In this document: positions 34,558-43,552 of the stretch, piece by piece
How the letters are laid out: every line of letters begins with the position of its first letter
Position numbering within the stretch: position 1 is the first letter of the stretch
Assembly (NCBI RefSeq): GCF_900130055.1
Contig: NZ_FQXU01000017.1
Span: 21,336 to 85,335 of the forward strand
From: Clostridium intestinale DSM 6191
GTDB lineage: Bacteria; Bacillota; Clostridia; Clostridiales; Clostridiaceae
Direction: 5' to 3'
Length of the DNA stretch: 64,000 nt
Made by a program: the position numbers and the translations under genes
Notes under the pieces: generated by a model
The model's input: the letters and a program-made list of their open reading frames with translations, nothing else
The model's database searches: none
Told to the model about the DNA's origin: nothing

Positions 34558-34899
34558 CTAATTTGTTTGGGTTTGTTTTGGTGTAATTGTTACTTCTCCT
34601 TTACCTGTTACCACAAGTAAATATTCTGGTTTCATAGGGATTGTATCTATTTTAGTTGAATTAGGGTCAAGTTCTATATGTTGAATCGGAATATATTCCT
34701 TATCAAAAATTAGTACAAGAACTGGGTCAGTTTTTGAAATGTTATTTACTGAGTATATGTTGCCTTCTGAAATATTAAAATCAGCTAAATTATATATTCC
34801 TTCTTTATAACTTGCTTCAACTGCAAATACAGTCTTTGAAGGATTTGTCTTAAAAAATAGACATAAAAAAATTAAAAATAAAACGATACACTTCTTCAT
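34558..34899 (-). CDS. Exported small protein, paralogue 2
   Basis: A 113-residue protein with a signal peptide (about 1-26, ending VFA). The mature part, about 85 residues, looks like a small beta-sandwich (EGIYNLADFNISEGNIYSVN ... LLVVTGKGEVTITPK). It is clearly homologous to the adjacent upstream gene: both share GIY-L-D-NIS, I(D/Q)(T/K)(I/L)P(M/L)K and VVGKG-like strands. The function is unknown. Confidence 0.6.
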   Translation of the reverse strand: MKKCIVLFLIFLCLFFKTNPSKTVFAVEASYKEGIYNLADFNISEGNIYSVNNISKTDPVLVLIFDKEYIPIQHIELDPNSTKIDTIPMKPEYLLVVTGKGEVTITPKQTQTN

Positions 34900-34911
34900 T
34901 GTATTACTCCT

Positions 34912-35241
34912 TTATTCTTTAGGACTTAGATATACCTGCCCTTTGCCAACAACCAAAATAGTATAACTAGATTTTAATGGTACTGTATCAAGCTTTTGTA
35001 TAGTTGGCAAAAGACGTATAGATTCTACTATAACTAAATTTTCATCCAATATATATAAGTACATTTTATCTGCTGTTGAAACGTTTTGAATAGTGAATAC
35101 ACCAGACTTTGATATATTAAGATCTGATAAAGTATAAATCCCTTGTTTAAATACATTACTAACTGCAAAAGCAGATTTGCTTGTAACTATATTAAAAGAT
35201 AAACATAAAATAATTAGAAATACCTTAATAAATCTTCTCAT
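34912..35241 (-). CDS. Exported small protein, paralogue 1
   Basis: A 109-residue protein with a signal peptide (about 1-26, ending AFA) and a mature beta-rich part beginning KQGIYTLSDLNISKSGVFTI. It is a tandem duplicate of the next gene, 12 bp away, and shares its operon and terminator. AAAGGTGTG precedes the ATG. The gene follows a sigma-factor gene, from which it is split by a terminator, so it may have its own promoter in 35250-35295. Confidence 0.6.
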   Translation of the reverse strand: MRRFIKVFLIILCLSFNIVTSKSAFAVSNVFKQGIYTLSDLNISKSGVFTIQNVSTADKMYLYILDENLVIVESIRLLPTIQKLDTVPLKSSYTILVVGKGQVYLSPKE

Positions 35242-35297
35242 TTTTCACACACCTTTCGTTTTTATTTTACGTATTAAATATAATAATATTCATAAAA

Positions 35298-35328
35298 AGA
35301 GATAGCTATAAAATCCATAGCTATCTCT
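35298..35328 (-). terminator. Terminator of the sigma factor gene
   Basis: AGAGATAGCTAT (35298-35309) pairs perfectly with ATAGCTATCTCT (35317-35328). On the minus strand the stem is followed by TTTTTATG, placing it after the sigma factor stop at 35341. Confidence 0.75.
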
Positions 35329-35340
35329 CTTTTACCTTAC

Positions 35341-35940
35341 TCAAATTTCTGTATAACCTTCTTCTTGTAATAGAACTTTTAATTTATAAAGAGTCTTATC
35401 TCTATATCTTATTGCGTGCATATAAGGAACATTTTTATAATCTGAATAGGCTTTTACTGTTTTATCTTTGAAGAATATAAAATCTATTAACTCTGATTCT
35501 TCTTCAGTTAATCTTTTTAAAACTATTTCTAAAGCTTTATAAATATCTTTTTTATAAATTTTATCTTCAATAGAATCAATTTTATTTGATAAGGTTCTTA
35601 CAAATATATCATCCATGATTAAGCTTTGATGACCATTAGTTTTCGCCAAGGTTCCAACATTTCTACCTATATCTTCGAGACAATTCCTTATGACTTTTTC
35701 TGCATAAGCAGTGAAAGTTTTTTCTCCTAATCTATACTTATCAACAGATCTAATTACTTTAAATAGGCATTGATTTATTATTTCATCTACTTCATATTCC
35801 TTGATTGTATTTTTTCTTACATATTGGTTAGTCAAGTTTTTTGCCATATCATAGTATTCCTCAGCTAATATATTTTTAGCTTCTTTGTCTCCAGATTTAC
35901 AACGGCATACAAGATCATCAATATAAATATAACGATCCAT
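35341..35940 (-). CDS. Sigma-70 family RNA polymerase sigma factor (small)
   Basis: A 199-residue sigma factor with region 2 at about 5-90 (VCRCKSGDKEAKNILAEEYY ... EVDEIINQCLFKVIRSVDKY) and region 4 near the C-terminus (LTEEESELIDFIFFKDKTVK). There is no region 1 or 3. Size and layout resemble the alternative clostridial sigma factors of the TcdR/BotR/UviA group and ECF factors, but I cannot assign it to either. No anti-sigma gene is adjacent. The exported twin genes just downstream are obvious candidate targets, which is inference. Confidence 0.75.
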   Translation of the reverse strand: MDRYIYIDDLVCRCKSGDKEAKNILAEEYYDMAKNLTNQYVRKNTIKEYEVDEIINQCLFKVIRSVDKYRLGEKTFTAYAEKVIRNCLEDIGRNVGTLAKTNGHQSLIMDDIFVRTLSNKIDSIEDKIYKKDIYKALEIVLKRLTEEESELIDFIFFKDKTVKAYSDYKNVPYMHAIRYRDKTLYKLKVLLQEEGYTEI

Positions 35941-36083
35941 AACTTAATATCTCTTTGTTTGTTTTTTTTATAATTAGAATCATATTTTTCTCCTTAAATA
36001 TAAGAATTAATACATTTTTCTCTGTATAATTCTATATATATGCAAAAACCTACAATGTTGCGTGGTAAATATAGGTAAATAAA

Positions 36084-36121
36084 AAATGTAGTGATTCCTA
36101 AACTAGGCCATCACTACATTT
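36084..36121. terminator. Terminator of the DUF1659-like gene
   Basis: AAATGTAGTGAT (36084-36095) pairs with ATCACTACATTT (36110-36121) over a 14-nt loop. The 205-bp gap between the DUF1659-like gene and the sigma factor gene holds nothing else that I can see. Confidence 0.7.
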
Positions 36122-36146
36122 CAAGCTTTTTGCTTTTTATAAATTT

Positions 36147-36368
36147 TTAAATATTTATTAATTCATGAGTGGTTTCTTTAGAAATGCTATATATCTGAGT
36201 TCCTAAAGCTCTTCCTATTTTATCTCCTACAGCATATAAGTCCTCATATGAAGAATCTGGATTAATATTTCTAAAAACTAAGTTTCTAAAAATATCCTTT
36301 CCTTCCTTATCTAGTCCAGCTTTATATTTAACTATTAAATATAAAGACGTCTCTATAGCTTCAACCAT
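36147..36368 (-). CDS. DUF1659-like small protein
   Basis: A 73-residue protein similar in length and pattern to the DUF1659 protein at 58051: LYLIVKYKAGLDKEGKDIFR, then NLVFRNINPDSSYEDLYAVG. DUF1659 proteins are small Firmicute proteins of unknown function, usually paired with DUF2922. Here no DUF2922 partner is present. GGGGGGAA lies before the ATG. Confidence 0.6.
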   Translation of the reverse strand: MVEAIETSLYLIVKYKAGLDKEGKDIFRNLVFRNINPDSSYEDLYAVGDKIGRALGTQIYSISKETTHELINI

Positions 36369-36458
36369 GATTATTCCCCCCTTAATTATAATACTTTCTA
36401 TATAATCAAGTACGGAGTTTATAATCTTTTTACCATATCTTTTCTATATATAATGCAA

Positions 36459-36971
36459 TTATTCTATAATCTTATAATAAATAACTGTGTCATGTAACCC
36501 ACCTTCAGTAGATTCTGCATATTTAGGTATTCTTCCTGCTTCAATATAACCCTTAGATTTATATAATAAATTAGAAACTTCACCTGCTCTTGTATCTAAT
36601 ATTATAAGGCTTCTTTTTTCTTCAACTGCTCTTTTTTCTGCCGCTTCCATAAGAGCTTTTCCAACTCCCCTTCTTCTAGAATTAGGCTGTACTAAAAGTT
36701 TAGCTATTTCTGCTCTATGTTTTCCATTCTGCTTCATGCATAAATGTAGCTGTATAGTTCCAATTATCCTTCCATCAACTTTTACAACAAAAAGTATAAC
36801 TCCATCATGTAAAACCTTGCTCCAAAACTCTTTTGCATCCTCTAAACTTAATGGCGCTAAAAATCCAACTGAAGCTCCTGAATTAACTACATCCATTAAT
36901 AATAATGAAAGTTCTTCTAGAGTTTCACTTGTAAGTTCTTTTATTTCTATTATTTCAAAATTGTTATTCAT
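36459..36971 (-). CDS. GNAT N-acetyltransferase
   Basis: A 170-residue GNAT with the acetyl-CoA loop QPNSRRRGVGKALMEAAE and the C-terminal LLYKSKGYIEAG. The substrate is unknown. GTG at 36980 is in frame, but the ATG at 36971 is better spaced from AGAGAAGTGA. It is a single gene. Confidence 0.85.
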   Translation of the reverse strand: MNNNFEIIEIKELTSETLEELSLLLMDVVNSGASVGFLAPLSLEDAKEFWSKVLHDGVILFVVKVDGRIIGTIQLHLCMKQNGKHRAEIAKLLVQPNSRRRGVGKALMEAAEKRAVEEKRSLIILDTRAGEVSNLLYKSKGYIEAGRIPKYAESTEGGLHDTVIYYKIIE

Positions 36972-37035
36972 AATATTCACTTCTCTTTCTAATATATTTC
37001 AAATCACTTTTATTAATATTCTAGCATATACAAAA

Positions 37036-37066
37036 ATAAGGTTGAAGTTATAAACCTCAACCTTAT
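37036..37066 (-). terminator. Terminator of the NlpC/P60 gene
   Basis: On the minus strand ATAAGGTTGA pairs with TCAACCTTAT and is followed by TTTTTG, about 50 bp past the endopeptidase stop codon. Confidence 0.75.
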
Positions 37067-37116
37067 CAGCTTTAACAGTTTTGAATCTCATTCCAAAACC
37101 ACATTATTCATTTTTA

Positions 37117-38325
37117 TTACATTACTCTTCTTGCAGCGTAGAAGGACCAAATATTAGATACCTTAACTACATCTCCAGTTTGAGGGGAATGAATCATTTG
37201 TCCGTTACCTACATATATACCTACATGTCCAGGACTTGTAAATACTAAGTCTCCTACTTGAAGGTTAGAGTAGCTTACTGGTACACCATCATTAACTTGA
37301 GTAAATGTTGTTCTTGATAGAGATACACCAACTTGTCTAAATACATATTGTGTAAATCCAGAGCAGTCAAACACGTTAGGACCTGTAGCTCCATAAACAT
37401 ATGTAGCTCCTAATTTACTATATGCAACTGAAAGTAATGATGATCCTGATACATTACCATTTCCACCTCTACTCATAGTAGGTGCTGTTTTTTGTGAAAC
37501 TAGGCTTTTAGCTTTTTCTATTAAGTCAACTAGTTCATTATCAACAGTAGAGCTTTTAACACTCTTTCTTAATGCTCTTAGAGTAGTTATAGCATTGTTT
37601 AAATCATCAACTGTACTACTTGAATTATTTACTATGTTAGCAAATGGTCTATATAAGTTTCTTTCAGTAGTAGCTAAATCACCAGCTATTTTATCATATT
37701 CTACTTTAGCTTGATCAACATACACTTGTTGTTCTGCTTTTTTAACATTTAGCTCGTCTAGTTTTACTTTATTATCTTTATTTAAGTCTTCAAGTTCTTG
37801 AATCTTAGTTTTAAGTGTTGCAATATGATCATCATATTCTTTTTGCTTAGCTTCAAGCTCGTCTATAATTTGTTTATCTAAACTCATTATCTTACCAACT
37901 GCTTGAGCTTTAGATATGAAGTCTCCTAAGCTGTTAGCGCTTAATAGAACTCCTATATAGCTTTCTTGTCCACCTGACTTGTATAGAGCTCTCATTCTAG
38001 TTCCAAAAGCCTCTTCTTTTTCTGCCAATTCTTTTTTACTTTTTTCAATGTCTTTTTTAGTATTATCGATTTCTCTATTTGTATTACTAATTTTAGTATT
38101 ATTGTCGTTTAATGCGATTGCTATTGGTTGTATTTGTGCATCCAATTCATCAACTTTGTTTTTTAATTCAGCATATTTGCTTTTAGCTATATCAGCCTTT
38201 TCACTTTTTGCATTAATCTCTTGTTGCTGTTCTTGCGTTATAGGCTCTGCCCACGCTTGTGTTCCTATTCCTAATATTAATGATGTCGTAATTAAACCAG
38301 ATATTACTCTCTTTTTCATTTTCAT
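37117..38325 (-). CDS. PcsB-like peptidoglycan endopeptidase (coiled coil + NlpC/P60)
   Basis: A 402-residue exported protein: signal peptide 1-26 (cleavage AWA-EP), a long coiled-coil region about 30-235 (PcsB-like), a Ser/Gly linker and a C-terminal NlpC/P60 domain. Catalytic residues are Cys321 (FDCSGF), His367 (GHVGIYVG) and His379 (MIHSPQ). It should cut peptide cross-links in peptidoglycan at division or growth sites. The upstream 270-bp leader has no gene; I looked for WalR-type boxes and a c-di-AMP riboswitch and saw neither clearly. Confidence 0.88.
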   Translation of the reverse strand: MKMKKRVISGLITTSLILGIGTQAWAEPITQEQQQEINAKSEKADIAKSKYAELKNKVDELDAQIQPIAIALNDNNTKISNTNREIDNTKKDIEKSKKELAEKEEAFGTRMRALYKSGGQESYIGVLLSANSLGDFISKAQAVGKIMSLDKQIIDELEAKQKEYDDHIATLKTKIQELEDLNKDNKVKLDELNVKKAEQQVYVDQAKVEYDKIAGDLATTERNLYRPFANIVNNSSSTVDDLNNAITTLRALRKSVKSSTVDNELVDLIEKAKSLVSQKTAPTMSRGGNGNVSGSSLLSVAYSKLGATYVYGATGPNVFDCSGFTQYVFRQVGVSLSRTTFTQVNDGVPVSYSNLQVGDLVFTSPGHVGIYVGNGQMIHSPQTGDVVKVSNIWSFYAARRVM

Positions 38326-38595
38326 ACCAGCATTACTATCTTAATAAGTAACACTTTCCCCTTTCGATTATCAGTAAACTAATATCATAATAACACTTGT
38401 CCCTATAATAGCCAATGTCAAATCGTTCCATTAATAATCCTTTACAATTTCTTAAAAATGCCACCACTCCTTATATACTGCGAAAGTTGGCGGATGTAAT
38501 TCTTACATTTTTCTTAATATTTTATAAATATTAATTTTTTGTGAACAAGCTTATTTGTTTATTAATAAATTTATCTGAATAACGGGGTACCCTTT

Positions 38596-39210
38596 CTATT
38601 TTTCTAGAATAATAATTCTGTACATACCACCTAAAATGCTTTTCTTTTCTTCTTGTACTTTTAAGTTCACATTCTCTATTATCTTAGAAAACTTTCTATT
38701 TATATCTGTACCTAATGATTTAGTTATTCTATTTAATAATAATCTCATAATATTAGGACTTTTTTCATCTTCAATAAATTTATCAAATATAGCAATTTTC
38801 CCTCCTGGTTTTAAAACTCTATAAGCTTCCTTTAAGGCCTTATTCCCATCAGGTATTACTGATAAAATTAGATTTAATACCACATAATCAAAGTGATTTT
38901 GCTCAAACTCTAGGTTTTGACCATCCATATTAATTATGTTAGCTTTTTCTAATCCTAATTCATCTACTTTTTTCCTAGCTATATCGAGCATTTCATTAGT
39001 AATGTCTACACCAGTCACATTAATTCCTTTTGGTATAAATCTTAAATCCTCACCTGTTCCAATTCCTACAAATAATATATTATCCTCCTCCTTCAAATTA
39101 AGCATTGATATCTCAGCTTTTCTTTGTTTACTGATATATTTACTTCCAAATAATAAATCATACAGCCCCACCCATCTCTTATATATCTTAATGTTATCTA
39201 TGTTATTCAT
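38596..39210 (-). CDS. Class I SAM-dependent methyltransferase
   Basis: A 204-residue methyltransferase with motif I NILFVGIGTGEDLRFIP, post-I VTGVDITNEMLDIA and the UbiE-like VLKPGGKIAIFDKF. The substrate is unknown; the N-terminal YKRWVGLYDLLFG resembles phospholipid or quinone methylases. It lies 51 bp upstream of the cadA terminator on the same strand and is expressed separately from cadCA. Confidence 0.8.
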   Translation of the reverse strand: MNNIDNIKIYKRWVGLYDLLFGSKYISKQRKAEISMLNLKEEDNILFVGIGTGEDLRFIPKGINVTGVDITNEMLDIARKKVDELGLEKANIINMDGQNLEFEQNHFDYVVLNLILSVIPDGNKALKEAYRVLKPGGKIAIFDKFIEDEKSPNIMRLLLNRITKSLGTDINRKFSKIIENVNLKVQEEKKSILGGMYRIIILEK

Positions 39211-39223
39211 GTATACCTCCTAA

Positions 39224-39256
39224 AAAATGCAGCCACTATTTAAATGACTGCATTTA
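39224..39256 (-). terminator. Terminator of cadA
   Basis: On the minus strand AAATGCAGTCA pairs with TGGCTGCATTT (one mismatch) and is followed by TTTTTT, just past the cadA stop. Confidence 0.65.
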
Positions 39257-39261
39257 TATAA

Positions 39262-41523
39262 CTATTTCTTTTCAATTTTCATGGCTCTCATAGAGTTTAA
39301 TACTGCAAGAAGAGTTACTCCTACATCTCCAAATACAGCTTCCCACATAGTTCCTAATCCTATAGCTACAAGTACTAATAAAATTGCTTTAACTGCCAGA
39401 GCAAATATAATGTTTTGCATTACTATAGTTCTTGTTTTCTTTGCTATTTTTATTGCTTCTGCAATTTTTGATGGTTCGTCTGTCATTATAACAACATCAG
39501 CAGCTTCTATAGCAGCATCTGATCCAACACCACCCATTGCTATACCTATATCTGCTCTAGCTAAAACTGGAGCATCGTTTATTCCGTCTCCTACAAATAC
39601 TAGCTTTCCTTTAGAGGATTTTTGTTTATCTAATAATTCTAACTTTTCAACCTTTTGATCAGGTAAAAGTTCAGCATGAACTTCATCAAGTCCTAAGTCC
39701 TTAGAAACCTTATTTCCTACTGCTTTATTATCTCCTGTAAGCATTACTGTTTTCTTTACGCCTAAAGCTTTTAAATCACTTATCGCTTTGGCTGAATCAT
39801 CTTTAACTTCATCAGATATTACTATATATCCATAATATTCTTTATCTATAGCTACATGAACTACAGTCCCTATTGTCTCTACTTCATTGTAGTTTATACC
39901 TTCTTTATACATAAGCTTATAATTACCAGCTAAAACTTCTTTTCCTTTAATGCTTACCTTAACACCATGTCCAGATACCTCTTCATAATTTTCAACAACT
40001 TCTTTTTCTATATCTTTTCCATAAGCATTTAATATTGAAGTAGCTATTGGATGATTTGAATAACTTTCAGCATGAGCCGCATAATACATCAATTCATCAT
40101 TTGTGGTATTTTCTTGAGGTTTAACTTCAGTTACTTTAAATACGCCTTTAGTAAGTGTTCCTGTTTTATCAAATACAACAATTTCTACATCGTTAAGAGC
40201 TTCAAGATAGTTTCCACCTTTAACAAGTATACCGTTCTTTGAAGCCCCGCCTATTCCTCCAAAGAAACCAAGTGGAATAGATACTACTAAGGCACAAGGA
40301 CAAGATACAACTAAAAATGCTAATGCTCTATAAAGCCAATCTGAAAAAGTTGCACCTTCAATTACAAGTGGTGGAATTATAGCTAATGCCACTGCTGCAA
40401 AAACTACAGCTGGAGTGTAATATCTAGAGAACTTTGTTATAAACTTCTCTGTTGGTGCTTTCTTACTACTTGCATTTTGAACTAAATCCAATATTTTAGC
40501 TACAGTAGAATCTCCAAACTCTTTTTCAACTTCAATAGTTAAAAGACCATTTTTATTAATTATCCCACCTAAAACACTATCTCCTGCTTCTACTTCTCTA
40601 GGAACTGATTCCCCAGTTAATGCTGAAGTATCAACCATAGAAGTACCTTTAATCACCTTTCCATCTAAAGGTACTTTTTCACCTGGTTTTACAACTATGA
40701 TATCACCTATACGAACTTCTTCTGGAGACACCTTCTTTAGTTCATCTCCTACAATAATATTAGCAAAATCAGGTCTTATATCCATAAGTGAAGTAATAGA
40801 CTTTCTTGAGCGATTAACAGCTATACCTTGGAATATCTCTCCTATTTGATAGAATAACATAACTGCTACACCCTCTGGATATTGACCTATTGCAAAAGCT
40901 CCAATAGTTGCAATACTCATAAGAAAGTTTTCATCAAATACTTGCCCTCTACGTATATTCTTTAGAGCTCTTAAAACAATCTCTCCACCTACAATAATAT
41001 AACTTATAACATATAATATTAATTCAGTAATAGGAGGAAACTTTGCTATACTTGCAACACCAAATATCGCAGCTCCTACAATAAACTTAATTATTTCTTT
41101 TTTACTTCCCTCTCCATGTTCGTGGTCATGTCCATCATGATCATGGTCGTGTTCATGGTCATGCTCCTCTCCATGTTCATGATGATGAGAATGACTTGTT
41201 GTTGCCTTCTTCTTACTTCCAACTTCGACAACTTTTACATGAGATTCTACTTTAGGAACTAATTCTTTAATTTCTGAAACTAATTCCTTAGCTCTATCTC
41301 CTTCATTTATTTCTACTGTTAGAGTCTTAGTCAAAAAATTTACGTAAGCTGAATCAATTCCAGCTATTTTTGATACCTTATCTTCTATCTTAGCTGCACA
41401 ATTTGCACAATCTAGACCATTAAGGATAAATTCTTTTTTTATTAGTTTATCATCTTGTTTTTCTACACCTTTGTTAACTACTTTAAAATCACTTTTAATG
41501 TTTTTCTCAACTACTTTATCCAT
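39262..41523 (-). CDS. cadA: Zn/Cd/Pb-type P1B ATPase with His-rich linker
   Basis: A 753-residue P1B-ATPase. The N-terminal heavy-metal-associated domain carries C39-A-N-C42. A linker at about 111-139 contains 13 histidines, likely zinc binding. About eight helices include the ion site SCPCAL; the phosphorylation motif is DKTGTLTKG and the hinge is GDGINDAP. CPC with this tail places it in the Zn2+/Cd2+/Pb2+ group. It pumps divalent metal out of the cell. It is co-transcribed with the ArsR-type repressor 24 bp upstream. Confidence 0.92.
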   Translation of the reverse strand: MDKVVEKNIKSDFKVVNKGVEKQDDKLIKKEFILNGLDCANCAAKIEDKVSKIAGIDSAYVNFLTKTLTVEINEGDRAKELVSEIKELVPKVESHVKVVEVGSKKKATTSHSHHHEHGEEHDHEHDHDHDGHDHEHGEGSKKEIIKFIVGAAIFGVASIAKFPPITELILYVISYIIVGGEIVLRALKNIRRGQVFDENFLMSIATIGAFAIGQYPEGVAVMLFYQIGEIFQGIAVNRSRKSITSLMDIRPDFANIIVGDELKKVSPEEVRIGDIIVVKPGEKVPLDGKVIKGTSMVDTSALTGESVPREVEAGDSVLGGIINKNGLLTIEVEKEFGDSTVAKILDLVQNASSKKAPTEKFITKFSRYYTPAVVFAAVALAIIPPLVIEGATFSDWLYRALAFLVVSCPCALVVSIPLGFFGGIGGASKNGILVKGGNYLEALNDVEIVVFDKTGTLTKGVFKVTEVKPQENTTNDELMYYAAHAESYSNHPIATSILNAYGKDIEKEVVENYEEVSGHGVKVSIKGKEVLAGNYKLMYKEGINYNEVETIGTVVHVAIDKEYYGYIVISDEVKDDSAKAISDLKALGVKKTVMLTGDNKAVGNKVSKDLGLDEVHAELLPDQKVEKLELLDKQKSSKGKLVFVGDGINDAPVLARADIGIAMGGVGSDAAIEAADVVIMTDEPSKIAEAIKIAKKTRTIVMQNIIFALAVKAILLVLVAIGLGTMWEAVFGDVGVTLLAVLNSMRAMKIEKK

Positions 41524-41547
41524 GGAATCTCCTCCTAATATAAATAA

Positions 41548-41913
41548 TTACTTCTCTTCTATGTGAGTTAATCCAAGATTAAATATTCCTTTAACATGTT
41601 CGTCATCTAAGGAATAATAGACTACCTTTCCTTCTTTTCTGTATCTTACAAGTCTAGATTGTTTTAAAACTCTTAATTGATGAGAAATAGCAGATTGAGT
41701 CATACCAAGTAATGCTGCTATATCACACACACACATCTCTGCTTGAAATAAAGCACATAATATTTTTATTCTTGTTGTATCACCAAATATCTTAAATAAA
41801 TCAGCTAAATCGTATAGAACCTCTTCTTTAGGTATACAATCCTTAACTCTAGTAACTATATCTTCATGAATTACTGTACAATTACAGCTTTGAATAACTT
41901 CTTTTTCTTCCAT
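41548..41913 (-). CDS. cadC: ArsR/SmtB metal-sensing repressor (CadC-like)
   Basis: A 121-residue winged-helix repressor. Both metal-site types of the family are visible: the alpha3N cysteines (C10, C12, C61 and C63 in ELCVCD-like EMCVCD) and the alpha5 set D104-x-H106-x10-H117-x2-E120. The recognition helix is in MTQSAISHQLRVL. It should release DNA when Cd/Pb/Zn bind. The start is ATG 41913 behind AGGGAG; the upstream ATG at 41940 lies within the operator. It autoregulates the cadCA operon. Confidence 0.88.
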   Translation of the reverse strand: MEEKEVIQSCNCTVIHEDIVTRVKDCIPKEEVLYDLADLFKIFGDTTRIKILCALFQAEMCVCDIAALLGMTQSAISHQLRVLKQSRLVRYRKEGKVVYYSLDDEHVKGIFNLGLTHIEEK

Positions 41914-41937
41914 AAAATCTTCTCCCTCATCTACAAT

Positions 41938-41959
41938 CATATGAATACTTGTTCATATG
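41938..41959. promoter_or_regulatory. CadC operator
   Basis: CATATGAA - 6 bp - TTCATATG is a perfect inverted repeat of the ArsR-family operator type (ATATGA-N6-TCATAT), placed at the start point predicted for the promoter just upstream. CadC bound here would block initiation. Confidence 0.75.
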
Positions 41960-41962
41960 TTC

Positions 41963-41991
41963 ATTATATGCAACTATGAAATTAATGTCAA
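41963..41991 (-). promoter_or_regulatory. Promoter of cadC-cadA
   Basis: TTGACA (41991-41986), a 17-bp spacer and TATAAT (41968-41963): a perfect sigma-A consensus on the minus strand, directly before the operator. Confidence 0.88.
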
Positions 41992-42202
41992 CAAAACTCA
42001 GAAAATAATTTGATATTTTTTGAGTTCGTTTTAAGATATCCTTATCAACATATAAAAAAACACATCTTTCATTTCTGAAAAATGTGTTATCCTCTAGCCT
42101 TTAACAAAATGTGTAACAACACTTGTATATATTCATATGATGTATTATAGTTAATAGTTTTTTGTTCATAACCGATTCTCCTAACCTATTTTTTATATAA
42201 GT

Positions 42203-42225
42203 AAAAGCCCTTTGCAGGGGCTTTT
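42203..42225 (-). terminator. Terminator of csaA
   Basis: AAAAGCCC and GGGGCTTTT form a GC-rich stem with T tracts on both sides, 22 bp after the csaA stop. A weaker hairpin (AACACAT/ATGTGTT) lies near 42060-42090. Confidence 0.75.
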
Positions 42226-42246
42226 CTTATATCATAGATCATTTTA

Positions 42247-42576
42247 TCATCCTAACTTATCACCTTTCTTAACGCCCTGCTCTGGTTGAATTAATACGAC
42301 TCCCTGCTCAGCATAAATTCCAAGCACTAATACTTCTGACATAAAATCAGCTATCTGTCTTTCTGGGAAATTTACTACACCCAGAATCTGTTTGTTTATA
42401 AGCTCCTCTTTGTTATAGCATTTAGTAATCTGAGCACTTGATTTCTTTATTCCAATTTCATCACCAAAATCGATCCATAATTTATAAGCAGGCTTTTTTG
42501 CTTTTTCAAAAAATTCTACTTTAATTATTTCTCCCACTCTAATATCTAACTTCATAAGATCTTCAAAAGTTGCCAT
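42247..42576 (-). CDS. csaA: tRNA-binding protein CsaA
   Basis: A 109-residue OB-fold EMAP-type protein: FEDLMKLDIRVGEIIKVEFF, then KKSSAQITKCY, GVVNFPERQIADFMSEVLVLG and a C-terminal VKKGDKLG. It is full length for CsaA, which binds tRNA and has been proposed as an export chaperone in Bacillus. A single gene. Confidence 0.88.
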   Translation of the reverse strand: MATFEDLMKLDIRVGEIIKVEFFEKAKKPAYKLWIDFGDEIGIKKSSAQITKCYNKEELINKQILGVVNFPERQIADFMSEVLVLGIYAEQGVVLIQPEQGVKKGDKLG

Positions 42577-42626
42577 TATAACACTCTCCTATATAACTCT
42601 TTAGTTTTAAAATAATATATAAAAAT

Positions 42627-42656
42627 AAAGAACTATTGTCTTAAATAGCTCTCTTT
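42627..42656 (-). terminator. Terminator of the AraC-type gene
   Basis: On the minus strand AAAGAGAGCTATT pairs with AATAGTTCTTT (one bulge), followed by ATTTTTAT; about 60 bp past the AraC-type stop codon. Confidence 0.55.
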
Positions 42657-42714
42657 TTCTATACTATTAACTTATTATATGTTAAATAAAACAATTTTCT
42701 TATCCTAAATCAAG

Positions 42715-43449
42715 TTATTTCTTATTCATTCTTCTGATTCTTTTTCTATACTCTACGGGAGTAATTTTCTCATGTATCTTAAATACTTTTGTAAGTGATG
42801 AGTTATAATTATATCCAACTTCATTTGCAATTTGCATTAGGTTTAAGTCAGTATCTCTTAAAAGTTCTTTTGCCCTTTGTATTCTTAATTTCTGTATATA
42901 TTCAGTAAGATAAAACCCTGTTTTCTTTTTAAACCATTCACTATAATAAGTTGAATTATAATGTTCAATATCCGCCAAAGTCTTTAAATTAATATCCTCA
43001 TTATAGTTTTCATGAACATATTTAATGGAATCCTCAGTCCTCTTTTCAAATATAAAAGAACTAAAGTAATGATATAACTTTGATATTTTTTCACTGCTAT
43101 AATAACCATCTTTAAGCTCATTTAAGATTAGAAATCTAATTGCTTTCCATTTATCATCTAAGGATAATTCAACTTCCTCCTGCAATTTAGCCATACTATT
43201 TTCATTAATAATATATTCAGGTATATCTAAAACCAAAAACTCATTTTGCCTTTCTGATTTAAATGTATGGATACTACTTGGAGGTAAATAAAACAAATGC
43301 TTTTCATCAAGTTCAAGCTCTTTATGTTTAGTTTTAATATCTAACCTACCCATGATTGGTAGTATAAGTTGTCCATACTTATGAAAATGCGTGGTTACTA
43401 TATCTTTATATACTCTTACTTCGCTTAAAATTCCATTCATTTTAGTCAT
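42715..43449 (-). CDS. AraC-family transcriptional regulator
   Basis: A 244-residue regulator: N-terminal cupin-like sensor (about 10-95) and C-terminal double helix-turn-helix (about 150-240: INLKTLADIEHYNSTYYSEW and LMQIANEVGYNYNSSLTKVF). No target gene is obvious; the neighbours are an RNA-ligase-like gene and csaA on the same strand. Confidence 0.85.
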   Translation of the reverse strand: MTKMNGILSEVRVYKDIVTTHFHKYGQLILPIMGRLDIKTKHKELELDEKHLFYLPPSSIHTFKSERQNEFLVLDIPEYIINENSMAKLQEEVELSLDDKWKAIRFLILNELKDGYYSSEKISKLYHYFSSFIFEKRTEDSIKYVHENYNEDINLKTLADIEHYNSTYYSEWFKKKTGFYLTEYIQKLRIQRAKELLRDTDLNLMQIANEVGYNYNSSLTKVFKIHEKITPVEYRKRIRRMNKK

Positions 43450-43552
43450 TACTATTTCCTTAATTCCTTTACTTTATCAAAATACTCTGTAGATAAGTCT
43501 AGCATATTATTTCTTTCATATATACCTTATTAAATCAAACCGGTAATTTTTT

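Noticed and set aside
38341..38595. c-di-AMP (ydaO-type) riboswitch before the NlpC/P60 gene
   Set aside because: The leader is only about 260 bp, and the expected conserved cores and terminator were not seen.
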